Part shown: positions 1-12,529 of the stretch, in pieces | Layout of the letters: each line of letters starts with the position of its first letter | How positions within the stretch are numbered: the first letter of the stretch is position 1 | NCBI GenBank assembly: GCA_022575985.1 | Contig: JAKSXM010000014.1 | Span: 20,956,001-21,020,000 of the forward strand | DNA: 64,000 bases | Origin: Anagrus nilaparvatae | Taxonomy: Eukaryota > Arthropoda > Insecta > Hymenoptera > Mymaridae | Direction: 5' to 3' | The notes under the pieces: model-generated | The model's input: only the letters and a program-made list of their open reading frames with translations | Databases searched by the model: none | What the model was told of the DNA's origin: nothing | Program-made: the position numbers and the translations under genes

Positions 1-3000
1 TACTATTTAAATTACTATAACAAAATTTTATCGTGATAATCTTTCAAATTTTAAATTAATTTTACATCTTCTCATTATGATAAGATTAAACAGGATTAAA
101 TAACTCTCTATAAACCTTGTTACCTGGATAACTTATGACTGCTAATCCTCATAATGTGGTAGTCAAAACATACTCTTCAAAGTTTCCTTGATTAAATGAA
201 AGTAAATTCTGCATGTTTTAAAAATTCACTACATACCTTTATCAATTTTTATATTTGAGATACGAGAATTTTTGGTATATACTAATTCTTTTTGTGTTTT
301 AAAAAAAAGGCATTTTGGAATATATGTATGAAAAGAATATTTTTTTATTTTAATTGTTATGCAATTTTTTGGTTACAGTATTTACTAGTAATTATATTAT
401 TGGTATCCAATTAAACTTTAAAAGTTTAGTTCAGAAATAACTTGGATAAGTACTTAAAATTATACGGCAAACATACCATTTCTATTAAATATATCAAAAT
501 GACAAATTGAATATAATATCAAGTATTGTAGTTAAAACATGATGTACTATGTTTAAAAGGGTACATTAAATGATCTATCAATTTATTCAAATTGAAAATG
601 ACCTTATCCAACAAAACTACAGACTGATTAGGCTTTGCTATTAGGTTATGTTGTATACACAGTGTGTACTTTATTTGTGCATATGTTAAACGTAAATTAT
701 GCAAAGTAGTTATAATATATATCTATGTATATATTCACAAACATAATTGCATATCTATGTACTACAATATGATAATTTATATATTATCTATCTATAAATG
801 TATATACATTTCAAAGAATTTCTTTTAAGCTTTTATGGATGCATTGTGATAATTTTATTTCATAGAAAGCCATTAACAAATGGAATATTCTTTGTATATA
901 TATAGCTTATAAAAATATGATAATTTTTAAATAATATTTTATGTTAATATTTTATCTAAAAGTCTTTGTGAATATTGATATTAGAAAATACGTAATGCAA
1001 GTTTAACTTCTTGTAAATCATGCACAATACATTTTGCCTGCGAAGATTAATTTATTGCAAATTTTTTTTGAAATAGGACGTGAGAAATAATTAGAAATAT
1101 GCATCAAACAAAACCTCGTTTTGTAAATTTTTAGTAATAATCTGCAACTCACGAAAATTTTTTCTTGAATTCGATAACTAGATACACAAGTACCAACTGA
1201 TAAATATTCAGGCAATTAATAATTATAATTAATTTTACTTTCAAATATTATATATATAGTCAGTTTGGTGTGAAACCATGTTTAAGAAATGAAATTCAAT
1301 AAAACTGCTAATTAAAAATGGTGATTTTATAAAATCACAAAGGCCGATTAGCAACTTTATGAAACCGATTTTTAAAAAATAATTTTCAACAAAATTAGGG
1401 TGACTATATGCTAGAATCTGTAACAAAATTTTAAATACATAATTTTTTATCATATAACATAATAAAAACTCCATTTTTTTGATTTTGTTTAATGTAAGGT
1501 CTAATTTTTTACATGAAAGTATTGGTGTTAGAAATATCATTTAATTTAGTATATTTTTCATAATTTATTCTTCAATTTATTTTTTAATATAAAATAGTCA
1601 AATTTTTTCACTTTTTTTTTCATTTTACACTAAAATTAGACAATATATACAACAAATAAAAGTTGTTCCAATTTAGGTTTTAATTTATCACTCTAAATTT
1701 AAATGTAAATTTCTTTAAAAAGCACCAAATTTATTTTGGGAAATATTTTAATTATGAGTAAAAAATGAAGGTTTCCTAGAAGCATTGTTAAAAAGCTCGA
1801 ATAAGAATGACAGCATAAAAACTAAATTTAAGTATTTTAATTAAATGAAATCAAATTCATAAAAATAACTTAGTAACAGAAGAATGAAAATAATTAATAA
1901 TAATTTTAATCAAGAGAAAATATACGCAATAATTAACAAGTAAAAAAGTATAAAATTAAAAAATTTGAATGTATACAGAGTAAAATTGAATGAAAGTTCT
2001 CTTCGTTGAAGGTTACAGGAAGGATGCTAATTGGATTTGGAATAATTAAGAAAACGATTAATCAGTCTCGACGCGACGGTCCTAGGCTATATAAATATAT
2101 ATACGTAGAGTTTTTATTAGCATTACCTGGAAAAACCGTATTATATATAAAGTTCGTTTTAGAATTCTGTCACGCTTTGGAATTAATTAAAATAGTGCTA
2201 TAGAACACGGTCACTATAACGGTCATTTATCTCTATCTATCTTATTATATATTTCTCTTTTCTTTCATTTTCCATTTCTGGCATATAAAACTGCATCAAG
2301 AATCGCGAGAAACGAGCTCCGATAACGAACCTCTAAAGTGAATATAAATTTTCTGTAATTAACTTATACCTTGTGTTTTACCAGTCTTATAAACTTATAT
2401 ATAACTTTCAAGATTATATAATTATTCTTTATAAATACATAGAAAAAGTTGCTTCAACTAAATAAATGTCTTTTTTTACTTTTTTCTATGAAATAATCTA
2501 TAAAAATATACATAAAACTAGTTGGCATCTGATGTAAATTTTTCTACATACGGTACATGTATTTTTTATTTTCAACGCTTACAAACCTTCTTTGTTATAC
2601 TCAAGCTTTATACATTCACAGAAGGGAATTTTCAGGACTTGAATTGATAACTAGACTGAAATTAACTGCGCTCTGGTGGTATCTGCTTGCTAATTTACAC
2701 GTTGATCCAAACCCGCTTTTGCTTCATATATATACAATTTATGTATGCAACTATTTATACCGCGTGTGCGGCTATACCGGAATGTTTTAGTAACAAGAAC
2801 AAGAAAAATTCATGCATAATGGCCAAAAAGCATCGGTGCAGATTTTTACTCTTTTTTTAGAAAATTTCCAAAACTACACATATATTTATTATATATATAC
2901 GTATAAACACAAACACATATATATATTCAAATAAAAGCTTTTCTATTAGATTTTTTTTTGTGTATTTGAAAGTGTATGCTTCCATTGAATTGCTGACAGT

Positions 3001-3342
3001 GCTTTCTACTCTCTATAATAATAATTGCTTTTTATTCTTTTATGCAATTTTTTGCTTCAATTTATTGTGCACGTTTTCATTTTAAAAAAAGTTTCTAGTA
3101 TATTGTGTAGTTATCTTTTTTTTTTTTTGGTTATTAATAAAATATTATAAAAAAAAACAATAAATCTCCAGCGATGTAAATTTAATTTTTTTTTTTGAGT
3201 AATAAATAAAGCAACAACAACAATAATAATAGTAATAATAATAATAATTATTATTAAGTAAATAATGAAAATAAAAATTAATTTTTGAGAATTATAAGGA
3301 TAAACAACTAGCTTTTTGAAACTAAATAACAAAATATAATAT
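1..3342. other. Non-coding AT-rich DNA, probably intron or flank
   Basis: No credible exon. Short open frames are chance events. 1990-2340 is less AT-rich, with several TAAT-core words (GCTAATTGGA, AATAATTAAG, GATTAATCAG), a CGACGCGACGGTCCTAGG block and a TATA-like GCATATAAAACTGC at 2281. 2630-2790 is also compositionally complex. Either could be a regulatory segment, but this is only composition. Confidence 0.4.
3195..3260. repeat. AAT/AAC triplet microsatellite
   Basis: AGCAACAACAACAATAATAA followed by more AAT/ATT triplets. Confidence 0.8.
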
Positions 3343-3570
3343 AGTTATAAATGAATTTAGTATGTTGAGTAAATACCCCCGATACCCTCCGCTTATTTTA
3401 ATAAACCATCTGGGTTTAGAAACATAGGGGTTAATTTTTAATATAATGCTGCAACTGATTCAAAAAACTTCCAGTTGGTCTCATTTTTTTGTTATAAATG
3501 TTGCTGATCAAGCCTTGTAAACCACAATTTTTCTCATCAGTCCTCTCATTATCATAGACAATTAATCAAA

Positions 3571-4871
3571 GGGAAAATACATACTCGGCACACGGATCAC
3601 GAAAGTACACAAACTCGGCACTTCTAGGGTATACTGTCTCGGCACACGGATTAACACGTGGGCTAATCGTATTATACGTTTACTTATCAGATTTTTATAA
3701 AAAATCATACCATCTCGGCACCTAAATGTATAAACTACCTAAAAAAACACTATCTGCAAATTTTTAGAAAATATATGTCTGTATGATACTAAATATATCT
3801 ACAATATTCTATACATATACAATATACCAGGATTATTATACAATTTATAAAATTTAATTTAATTGCCCAGCTATTGTACATTTTTGTAAATGTATAGAAA
3901 ATTTATAAAATGTAAATAAAGATTAATTTTAAGTGTAAGTTTTCGTTTATTGTTTATAAATATTATAAAATTAAAATTCTATTATTTTTCATAAATGAGA
4001 AGGAGGGTTAATGATACCATAAATAATATTGTTATTTTTTGTGCACGCCAAAATCTAGAATATTTGTGTAGTTTAGTTAAAGTATATATGGATGGAACAT
4101 TCACCTACTGCACTAAATTTTTTTATCAACTGTTTTCTATTCACGGTATTAAAAACGGTTGCTATGTGCCATTAATATTTTGTTTATTACCCAACAAAGA
4201 AAAAAAATCGTACATAATTGCTTTTGAGCACATAATAAGAAAATGACAAGAAATTGATTTGATTTACCATCCAAAAAAAATAGTTTTCGATTTTGAGCTA
4301 ACTATACATTTGGCTATAAGAGATGTTTGGGGTATGTTAGTAGACATTATAGGATGTAGATCTCATCTTAAGCAAGCGTGGTGGAGAAAAATTCAAAGCT
4401 TAGGTTCGAAAATTAAAAATTGTAAAATATATTGGTATCATTATACTATTAATAATTTTTTTATAGGATTCGCAAGAATTTATAAAGATCAGGCATCAGA
4501 AATTGGACAATCATTAAGATGGTGTTTTGGGTTATCTTATTTAGATCCATTAGAAGTAGAAAATTGTTTTGTTGAAGATTTGATTGCTGAAGCACCAGGT
4601 GAAGTCCACGTCTTTTTTGATTACTTGTTAGACAATTATATAGTTCAACATTCCCACCTCAAATGTGGGCATGTCAAATTAAAATAAATGAGTCCACGAC
4701 ATTTTATGTAACTACGTAAATTGCAAAAGAGGGGAGTTTAATCTTTTAAACAGTGCCGAGACTGACTACTATTAAGTGCCGAGTTGAACCCCCGGATTAA
4801 GTGCCGAGTTGGACTTTTAATCCGTTTTATCAGGGGATTAATCAGTGGAAGTGCCGAGTATGTATATGCCC
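3571..4871 (+). mobile_element. MULE (Mutator-like) DNA transposon, 1.3 kb, with TIRs and 8-bp target duplication
   Basis: The ends are inverted repeats: GGG-A-ATACATACTCGGCAC on the left and GTGCCGAGTATGTATATGCCC on the right (one mismatch in 21 bp). Both are flanked by the same 8 bp, TAATCAAA (3563-3570 and 4872-4879), the expected size class for Mutator-like elements. The octamer CTCGGCAC occurs four times at the left end (3584, 3614, 3638, 3714) and its complement four times at the right (4753, 4776, 4801, 4851), likely subterminal transposase-binding repeats. A MULE-type transposase frame fills the centre. The element is inserted inside a foldback repeat (see 3343-5075). Confidence 0.9.
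3995..4687 (+). pseudogene. MULE transposase core, interrupted by one in-frame stop
   Basis: Translation gives the conserved MULE core: MDGTFTYCTKFFYQLFSIHG (first catalytic Asp, residue 33), then YVPLIFCLLPNKEKKSY. After an in-frame TGA at 4244-4246 the same frame continues with IVFDFELTIHLAIRDV (second Asp, codon at 4289) and the C-x2-H block GCRSHLKQAWWRKIQ. It then runs through CFVEDLIAEAP and FDYLLDNYI, which are familiar C-terminal MULE motifs. About 230 codons are present; full-length relatives are usually ~500 residues or more and often have an N-terminal FLYWCH zinc finger, not seen here. The single stop and missing N-terminus suggest a dead copy. The third acidic residue was not assigned. 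Confidence 0.85.
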
Positions 4872-5075
4872 TAATCAAATGGCCGTTTTTGCCAGACCTA
4901 TGATACCATTTCCAAAAATTAAAATTTTGACAGTAATTTAAAAATTGGTCATTTTTGGCCTAAATGGCTATTTTGTTATTTAGCTATAGTGATGAGAGAA
5001 TTGACGATAAAAAATTGCAATTTTAAAAGGTGATACTTACACATAAAAAATGAGACCAACCAGAAGTGTTACGTA

Positions 5076-7791
5076 TTATTAGAGCTACGTATTATTAGAA
5101 ATATGGAATCTCATTCATCGTAATAATCAAAGCTCCAAATCCGTAAAATATTTTTAAAATGCTTTTGAAATTATTTATTGATTATTAAATTAATAATATT
5201 CAAAGTACTGTATTACATCTTATTTACTGAACTGCGATTCGAAGCAGATTTTTATTCTTCAGTAGCAAGAAACCCCATACTTTCTGCACGGTAGCAATAA
5301 ATTTTTTACTTTCACCAAATTTTATAAAATAAAAATAATAAATTGAATAATTCGTAAAACAGCAAAGCATAAAAAAATGATACGATTAAAATCATTTAAT
5401 AAAAAAAATGTTTTAACTTTAATAGGTTTGAATGGAGCAATTGTCATTCGGAACAAACAAACATACATTTTATTAATATTATTATCTATAGTAGCAATCT
5501 TTAGTCAATGAACAAATACTCTATGACGCAATAAATGAATAACAAGGATAATAAATTGATGATCTGAATAATTTCGTGGTAAAACGAATGCCGGTAGAAT
5601 ACCATAATAATTAATTCCGTTAATCGTTCGAGTGAATTATTCATTAATTCCGGTTTCTAACTATATGCACGAGAATGAATTCGTATAAAGTGTGTATAAT
5701 TATGTGTGTGTGAATGTGTCTATTTAATTTATACTTTCATTAATTCAAAAAATCACTTATTTTATGTTTATGCTATTGAAATACTTATTGACGGTATGAA
5801 TAACATTTACTCAGCAAAAAATAATTTTTAATTATAATGAGAATACTTGGGTAAAAGAGTTTTGCAAACCTAAAAACATTTATATTTACACGCTGGGGAA
5901 CGGGTAATATTCTTAACCATGTCAAGTATCTGTTATTGTATATTTTGTATTTTATTACAAATAATAGAAATTACTCTTACTCGCAAGCTTTATGTTTAAA
6001 AGTGGGTTCTTGAATTTTCATTACGTGACGCATATTTTTTTCAAGTCAATATAACGTTTTTGCAGAAGCACTTGTAAAACTTTAGTTTATTTATGTGTTT
6101 TTTAAAATTGTAAAAAGTATCTTACATAAATATTTTTTACGTAAAAGAAGTTATGTAAGTACTTATTTTCAAAACCTGCAGTTAAATTTAAGCATTTCTA
6201 TTTTAAAATAAAACATCACTTTTTACAGCTCTTAAAACTATGTAATGTTAAAACTAGGCCTGAAATCATCAATTTGGTACCTTATAAGTATAAGCAAAAA
6301 TTAGAAAAGATTGTCTTGACAAGGGAGTGGTTGGAAATTGCATGCTTTCTAAATCACGTAGATTAAAGTTTAGTGCTTAAATGCAAATTGTAGAATGAAT
6401 TAAGAACTAAAAACAGTAATAGTGTAACTGTGTAAATAAATTTATTGCCATCTGGTGCAATGTTGTTATTTTTGGTTTATTCGCACATACGTATTTTGGT
6501 GACGAAATAAACCTAGAAATGTAACGTCTTACTTGTATTTACGTACTTTTATACTATACTGAAATCCTTTCTACCATTGTGTTAAAAAAAATTAATCTCA
6601 TATAGTAAAGGCTTAAACATGTAGTAAAAAGCTTAAAAAAATGATATGATTAAATAATAAAAGTAGAACTTGCATCATCTTTATCATAACCGCGTAAAAA
6701 GATTAAGCTTACCGGCAAGCTTACTGCCATAAGCTTACCTATAAAAGTTTGATAATTTAACCAATTTTTAAAAAAATATTTTTGAGTTGAAATTTATTAA
6801 TTTTCCGTGAAGACACCTAAAACTATATAAAAAGAAAAAAATCATACAATCTATTAGAACATATCTGATCAAGTAGTAAAGCCAAATATTTGGTCAGACT
6901 GTGGATTATGTACAAAATAAATGCTTAGTTAATGTTACTTTTTTACATATTAATTTCATTTTATAAAATTTTGTCATATTTACCCTGTGATTTAAGATTT
7001 AATTTTTAATCAAAAGCAAAAACAATAGACCCTTGTGACCGGATACAATATATGTCGAATATGATAACACTCCCTTAGACCTTAGGCATTCGTTAAAAAT
7101 AAATTTTATGGCAACACGTTAGTAAATAGCCAATTGTATTATTGTGTACTACCTAATATTTTATCGATTATTTGTATAATATGCATGAATTGAGAAATAA
7201 AGTGTAATTAATCATTTTTAATTGTTAAAAAGTGATTAACGTAATTTATTAATTTTTTTATATGCTATTTCATGAAAGCAAAAAAAAATATCAAAATATT
7301 AATAAAGTTGGTTAAGTCGAATGAAAATTGTTTTTAATTAAATATTGAATTAAATATTGAATAAACAATTAAAGTAGTATTATGAATTGCAATTACATAA
7401 ACAGTAATATACTAAACAACCGAGATAATCAGAAAGTTTTGTAAACTCGTAGATACTTTAAAGGCTTACGATCAATTCTAAATTAACACATTTGAATTAG
7501 GGTTCACATTACTTTATATACATAACGGATGTTATCAAATGTTGACATCTTCAATAACTTCTCCATATTCTCAATATATTATAATCGATTACTGCATATT
7601 TCATTTAGTCTTTAAAAATTATCATTAAAAAAAAACTTTTATTTACGTTTTTAAAGATTTTAAAATTATTTGATAATGCAATTTTTATACTTATAACAAT
7701 GTAACTGAATAGTCCAGCAGTTTATTGACGATAATAATATAGATGCAATTATTTACCTGACAAAAAATTAAAAAAAAAATATATATTGTAA
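5076..7791. other. Non-coding AT-rich DNA
   Basis: Nothing coding. 5560-5700 is denser in non-repetitive words (ACGAATGCCGGTAGAATACC, TTCCGTTAATCGTTCGAG) with several ATTAAT sites. 6695-6735 has AAGCTTACCGGCAAGCTTAC, a short AGCTTAC repeat. Confidence 0.4.
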
Positions 7792-8553
7792 AATTGATAA
7801 AAAAGAAGAAAACGATTTTTTGCGAGTGAATGTATTTTTTATTTTTCAAAATTTAGACGTTTCGAAGCACATAGCTTCCTTTTCAATACTAAAAATAATA
7901 GTGTCATATAGTAACATATGTATACAAAAAGTATAAAATAAGTAATTGCAAACTTAAAATTAATACTTACAAAATAATTAAAATTTGATACATAAAAATA
8001 CAAAAAATGTATTAGTCAACGAACATGTAATATAACCTAAAAATTTAAATTATATAAATAAATTAAAAATATATGATAACAATTTTAAAACATAATAATT
8101 TTTTAACATACGAATAAAATTACTATTTATAAAAATAATATCCATTGAGAAAAAAATAGTAAAAATTTAGAAAAAACTATGAAAAAAACTATGAAAAAAA
8201 TATATATGTGTTTATACATGTTGAAATTATTGTTATTTGTGTAAACAACAGCAGAAATAAAAACGCTCTGATTTGAAAAAATGTAAATTTTTTTAAAATT
8301 TTTAGGTTATATTACATGTTCGTTGACTAATACATTTTTTGTATTTTTATGTATCAAATTTTAATTATTTTGTAAGTATTAATTTTAAGTTTGCAATTAC
8401 TTATTTTATACTTTTTGTATACATATGTTACTATATGACACTATTATTTTTAGTATTGAAAAGGAAGCTATGTGCTTCGAAACGTCTAAATTTTGAAAAA
8501 TAAAAAATACATTCACTCGCAAAAAATCGTTTTCTTCTTCTTTTTTATCAATT
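7792..8553. repeat. Long inverted repeat carrying two PLE-type hairpin motifs
   Basis: Two ~255-bp arms, 7792-8046 and 8296-8553, are near-perfect reverse complements with a ~250-bp AT-rich spacer. The outer end shows one 3-bp length difference in a TTC run. Each arm holds the hairpin GAAGC-TATGT-GCTTC followed by GAAACGTC (7857-7887 minus strand; 8456-8486 plus strand). The same layout near the Penelope-like ORF suggests paired inverted PLE termini, an arrangement known in that class. No coding sequence lies between. It could instead be an unrelated foldback element. Confidence 0.75.
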
Positions 8554-8820
8554 ATATTTTTATCGAGTGTATAAACAAACAATATATATTGTAAAAATCA
8601 ATTATTTACAATAAGCTTGAAAATGAAATACAGAAATATATAACAACAGGTAAAAAATAAAATTTTAAAAAAATCTCTGTTTAAAGTTTAAAACAGCAAT
8701 ATATTAGATAAAATAACATTTATAACAATAACGTACAATTATGAGGGTATTTCTAGTATAAAATAGTATATTTATATGTATAGTTAAAAAGGTATTACGA
8801 CATATATATATATAGGATCT

Positions 8821-8919
8821 ATCAGATTACGTGATATTGCTTCGAGTATTAACGATATCACGTTGGTGACAATGGGTACTGTACGCTTGGCTCGTTCGTT
8901 GTACTAAACTAATCTGATA
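8821..8919. other. Structured, GC-richer segment with nested inverted repeats
   Basis: ATCAGATTA (8821) pairs with TAATCTGAT (8911-8919), and ACGTGATAT (8830) pairs with ATATCACGT (8853). The rest (GGTGACAATGGGTACTGTAC, GGCTCGTTCGTTGTAC) is unusually complex for this window. It may be a regulatory element, small structured RNA or MITE remnant; nothing identifies which. Confidence 0.35.
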
Positions 8920-9040
8920 AATGATTTATTTATTAATTTTATAACCTAATATTGTTATTATTTTTTTTTTTATATTGTAATTTCTAAACTTAATGCATAT
9001 TTATGATTCATATTATTTTAATGTTTTAAAAATATTTTTT

Positions 9041-9077
9041 CTAATTCATATTTTTTATATTTTTTTTACAGGTAAGT
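9041..9077 (+). other. Candidate recursive splice site (ratchet point)
   Basis: A long pyrimidine-rich run ends TTTTTTTACAG at 9071 and is followed directly by GTAAGT (9072-9077). A strong 3' splice site abutting a consensus 5' splice site with no exon between is the known ratchet-point signature of long Drosophila introns. It is on the same strand as the Beat-like exon, 33 kb upstream of the second such site. No expression evidence is available here; chance occurrence in T-rich DNA is possible. Confidence 0.45.
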
Positions 9078-9440
9078 TTCATTGGTGTTTTTCATTTGCT
9101 ATAAAAGTCAACGTAAGTAATAAATCATGTATATTAAAAATCTTCAAATATGTAAAGTATAAAAAATATAATACAAGCATATAATACAAAAATATAATGT
9201 TTAAAAAAATTATAATTTTTTTTTTACAAACTAATTTACTAATATGTAGTAAATAAGATGTTTCACTCGATAGATTAAAATTTTCATGAATACCATAAAA
9301 TTCAAGGAACTATTCAGCGACTTTAATTAATAAAAAAAATTATTTTTAGAAAATTGACTTATGGTAGCTCTTTCATAAACATTAGGTGTACAGTAGCCTT
9401 TTTTCGAAACTGAGGTGTTTTGCCATATTCGTGTGTTTTA

Positions 9441-9690
9441 GATCAAATCAGAAAACTTTTTAATTTTCACCTGGTCTTACGCACTCACCTAAACTTACAA
9501 AACTGATAAGGTGTAAGTTTTTTTCCCGAGCCACCCTAATATCTTATTTATTCTTATCCTAGACCTCAATTATGGGGAGACAAAATACTTGTTTGTTAAA
9601 AAATTACAAATTACCTATCACTTCATTGGTTTTATATGTTTAAATGGGTTTGTAAGACCATAAAAAATTAAGAAAATTTTCTGATTTGAT
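9441..9690. repeat. Inverted repeat, 40-bp arms
   Basis: GATCAAATCAGAAAACTTTT...CACCTGGTCTTAC at 9441-9480 is complementary to GTAAGACCATAAAAAATTAA...CTGATTTGATC at 9651-9690. The ~170-bp spacer is unique. Likely a decayed foldback/MITE. Confidence 0.6.
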
Positions 9691-10796
9691 CAGCTTAAAA
9701 TGGTCAAAAAGGAAAGTTTCATCTGCAGTTTAGGATTTAATTTTTTAACTTGAAATTAATGACAAAGTTATTTTTTCATCTAATACTTCAATATTCCATC
9801 AAAAGATTAAGGTTTCAAAAAACTTTTGTATAATAGAAATAAAAAAATAAACATTTACACAACCAGCACCAAAAACTACTATTTTTTAATCCTAATTAGA
9901 CGTGTTTTTATCACCTTTTTGTGAAATATATCATTATAAAACAAATTTTTCTACAACACGTTAGAAATATCCTATTTATTGGTACAAAGAAATATAAAAT
10001 TTTAAAACAACTGAGTTGATAGGAAATGCATCATAATGTATACTATATAGATAATGGTAGATTATTTATACATACCAAAATACATTAATTAAAACTGAAT
10101 GTGCATAGAGAATAATGATTATATAAATTATGGAATATTTAGATTATGGATTATATAGAATTTCAAAGTTTCGTTTATGTCAGTAAATACGTCAAATACT
10201 TTTCAATTAAATAAAATAATTATTAATTAAAATTTATATTGATTTTAACATAAGAAAAAATCTTTTAATAAAAAAGAATCGAAAAAAAATTTTTTTTATA
10301 TAACTTAATAATAACTGATGACCCAAAAGAAACCACGCGTAAGTATAGTATGTCGTCAACAATATGAACGATGTATTATATTTAATTTTAAAGTAAATAC
10401 AAATTTAACACGAGAACGGATACAAATTGCACATTAAAGGTAACGGCGCGTACGTTAATCTACGAGGAAAGCCCCATAATATCTATATATTTATTAAATG
10501 ATCAATTATCACAGCAGGAATTCTTCGATAATTTTATTTGGCAAGATAAGTTCCCTGACAATAAATTCTATCTGCACAATTTTTGTTTTTTTAAATAAAT
10601 GAATATTGATTATTTTGTATAAAATGCAAAAATTTTAAATAATTTTGATGACTTATTAAACGTCAACAGTTTAAAGCTTTATACGTTTCAATATATAACA
10701 AGCATTTTATTTTTATTTTTTTTTAATTTTGAAATGAAAAATTATTCAACATAAATTTTTTTATCGTGATTTAAACATTACGTCAATCACAGATGG

Positions 10797-10835
<39 letters not shown>

Positions 10836-11544
10836 ACTAGATTATATTCAATAGTGGAATTTTCAATAGTGGAATTATTCAATTTTTATTAAACATAGGA
10901 TAAAATAATAATAGAAATAACAAATAAATAAAAATTATTTATTTTATAAATGAATACAAACAGTTTTTATTTTATCAAGTATGTGAGAATTTATTGATTT
11001 CTGAATATTATTTATTTGAGTATAAATGTTTCACATTAATTGTTTATGTATTTGGTACAAGTGTTTTTTAATGAAAATAATTTTTTTTAACAAAATCTAA
11101 CTTTTTGCTATATATAAGCAGTTTTTTGTTATCACTATCACTAAATAGAAGAGTCTCAATGTTAATGAATAGGGTTTTTAGGTATTTTTGCATATAAAAC
11201 CTCTGGTTGATCTAATTTTGTTCTATAATGTGGGTGTTTCTGGCTTTACGGAAATGGGTACATTATATCGTAATAATCATTAAACGAGGGAGATGTTACA
11301 TTGTCAAATTCAAAGTCGCGTGGTCATATAAAATATAAGTATATGTGCGTAGGTAACCTTCGCAACATACCTATATAAGAGGACAAGAGTAATATACTTA
11401 TAAATCGGGGCCGGGGGAAAATTATAGAGAAAAAGATACAGAGATATTATATGATTTAACAATAAAGCATATATTATTTAACTTAACACAAAATCAAAAT
11501 CATAACTTTATTAATTAATTTTACAAAATAAACTTAATCACTAT

Positions 11545-11674
11545 CACTGTCTTTTATATTATAAATAAATCAATTTCACTGTCTTAAAATAGTTCATATT
11601 TTAAAATTTCACTGTCTATATTATCATTATAATAATAAATTTCACCGTCGTTAACTAATCAAAATTTACTGTTT
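11545..11674. repeat. Degenerate tandem repeat, AATTTCACTGTC every ~32 bp
   Basis: CACTGTC at 11545, 11578 and 11610, CACCGTC at 11643, and a weaker TACTGTT at 11668, separated by A/T-rich spacers. Function unknown. Confidence 0.6.
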
Positions 11675-12529
11675 CTATTATATTTTTGTTAACTTTTACC
11701 GCTAATGACACTTATATATAATTCACACGAGGAGTTCCGGGCTTACCTTTATCGTCGAAATTAAACTACTGTTGATATTTTATCTTTGACCGCCATATTC
11801 AATGATATCAAGAACAGTTACGATATATTCTCAAAAGAACTTTTATCCACTCATTTTCTTGCATATATTTTCTTGATACTTGGTCGCTAAAGATACTTAT
11901 CTTTCATAAGCTATATCAATCTATTGCTCAAAAATGATTTTAATAAACTTCGTATTTCACTCAATATTAGAAAACGATCGAGATAATAATGATAAATAAT
12001 ATCAATTAGAAAATGCGTGGGTAAAAAATTTGATACATTAATGCCCCTCGTTTACGTTCTCTTATAATCACGAGTTTTCACTAAAATCTTTAATCAGTGT
12101 CTATATTTTCCTGGTCACAAAATAACATAAAACTGTAGCAGAATTCTTGATCACGACGTATATTTTCAAAACTTATCACAACTATATAAATTTATTGTAC
12201 AAATAAGATTTTAACTATATTGGCCAGCAACGCGTAATTTTATTATCAATACAAAAACGTGACCTACTTTTAGAAGGATCAGTCGCCGAATATCTGCGGG
12301 CCTACTCAGCTTCTCCTTCTTCTTATCTACATCTTCACGACTATTATTTAATATGTGTGTGCGCGTGTCGCTAATACCACCTATATTTTCAATCGAACTA
12401 TAACTTATATTTCAAAATCTCGCGGCTTTTCATAAATTATAAATAATTTATGTAAATTATAATTAACCTATTTTTAGCGATAGTAGCAATGTTACAGTTT
12501 GTATATTCTTAAGCTTGGAATTTTACTAA

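Larger units (their letters stand above)
3343..5075. repeat. Foldback element (TGACAAGGGGA family, copy A) split by the MULE
   Basis: 3343-3562 and 4880-5075 together correspond to the arms of the foldback at 37254-38260. Left shared blocks include ACCCTCCG, CTGGGTTTAGAAAC and GGTCTCATTTTTTTG. Right blocks include AAATTGGTCATTTTTGGC, TAGTGATGAGAGAATTG and AATGAGACCAACCAGAAG. The MULE inserted near the inner end of the left arm. The outer ends are eroded. Confidence 0.65.
8920..12529. other. Non-coding AT-rich DNA with scattered small features
   Basis: Apart from the splice-like site at 9072, the inverted repeat at 9441-9690 and the CACTGTC repeat, there is a 30-base T run (10801-10830) and a complex block at 10420-10600 (GGTAACGGCGCGTACGTTAA). 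11290-11480 has a TATA-like CTATATAAGAGG and a later AATAAAG. 12235-12430 is GC-richer (CGCCGAATATCTGCGGGCCT). No exon recognised. Confidence 0.4.

Noticed and set aside
3111..3332. 73-codon frame rich in Ile/Val
   Set aside because: Produced by the AAT/ATT microsatellite.
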